From Prevotellaceae bacterium (GTDB lineage Bacteria > Bacteroidota > Bacteroidia > Bacteroidales > Bacteroidaceae): 16,334 bases of DNA. The DNA lies in contig CAJPLH010000024.1 of NCBI GenBank assembly GCA_905371275.1, positions 1-16,334 of the forward strand, read 5' to 3'. The notes beneath the pieces were generated by a model, which was not told where the DNA came from, did not search any database, and saw only the letters and a program-made list of their open reading frames with translations. Position 1 is the first letter of the stretch; each line of letters starts with the position of its first letter. The position numbers and the translations under genes were made by a program. Below, one piece after another: positions 16,301 to 16,334 of the stretch.

Positions 16301-16334
16301 GTGCGAAAAGGGAAAGAAAAAGGGACGAAAGGAG

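Larger units (their letters stand above)
15951..16334. other. Intergenic region with palindromes, no convincing gene
   Basis: No recognisable protein or RNA gene is seen in these 384 bases. They hold a C4/G4 hairpin (16045-16064), a 20-codon small ORF with a GAGGAGG ribosome-binding site (16130-16192), two adjacent palindromes (16231-16242 and 16244-16253), and a pair of direct repeats inside an inverted repeat (16278-16300). The last bases, GACGAAAGGAG, look like a Shine-Dalgarno sequence. A + strand gene may start just past the edge, and this would then be its leader and promoter region. No exact TAnnTTTG box is visible on the + strand here. Confidence 0.4.

Overview
The window looks like a chromosome segment of a Bacteroidales bacterium, most likely Prevotella-like (Prevotellaceae). 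The evidence is a complete Sus-type (starch utilisation) outer-membrane locus, surface lipoproteins with acidic residues after the lipobox cysteine, a DUF4468 protein, a Bacteroidetes-type PhoH, and two promoters that fit the Bacteroidetes consensus (TTTG or TTG, N20, TAnnTTTG). The genus is inferred from protein style and cannot be proved from the sequence alone.

Positions 1-9454 (+ strand) hold a polysaccharide utilisation locus in the order of the classical susB-C-D-E-F genes: a periplasmic GH97 alpha-glucosidase (SusB), a TonB-dependent SusC porin, the SusD glycan-binding lipoprotein, and two different SusE/SusF-type starch-binding lipoproteins. A 64-nt imperfect hairpin lies between susE and the susF-position gene, and a strong 16-bp hairpin terminator follows the latter. 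Next comes a separately placed GH13 alpha-amylase (9628-11631) with a CBM26-like module. It occupies the susG position, but it has an ordinary cleavable signal peptide and a short C-terminal sorting-like motif instead of a lipobox. Together the genes describe surface starch binding and cleavage (SusD/E/F and amylase), import of malto-oligosaccharides (SusC) and periplasmic trimming to glucose (SusB). No susR or susA is inside the window.

Positions 11632-11769 hold a strong bidirectional terminator between the convergent + and - strand gene sets. From 11770 to 15896 all genes are on the - strand. In transcription order they are a DUF4468 secreted protein, a BASS-type (bile acid:sodium symporter superfamily) membrane transporter, PhoH (its own promoter and a 155-nt leader containing a 17-bp tandem duplication), and PurC (SAICAR synthetase). 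phoH ends inside a 69-nt long-stem hairpin whose apical loop contains the stop codon.

Positions 15897-16334 have no convincing gene. They hold the DUF4468 promoter with a 12-bp palindrome over its -33 element, a 20-codon small ORF with a strong ribosome-binding site, and a cluster of palindromes and repeats. The last bases are purine-rich and could be the ribosome-binding site of a + strand gene beyond the edge. I see no tRNA, rRNA, CRISPR array or insertion sequence. The locus is mostly canonical; the interest lies in the export route of the amylase and in several intergenic structures.
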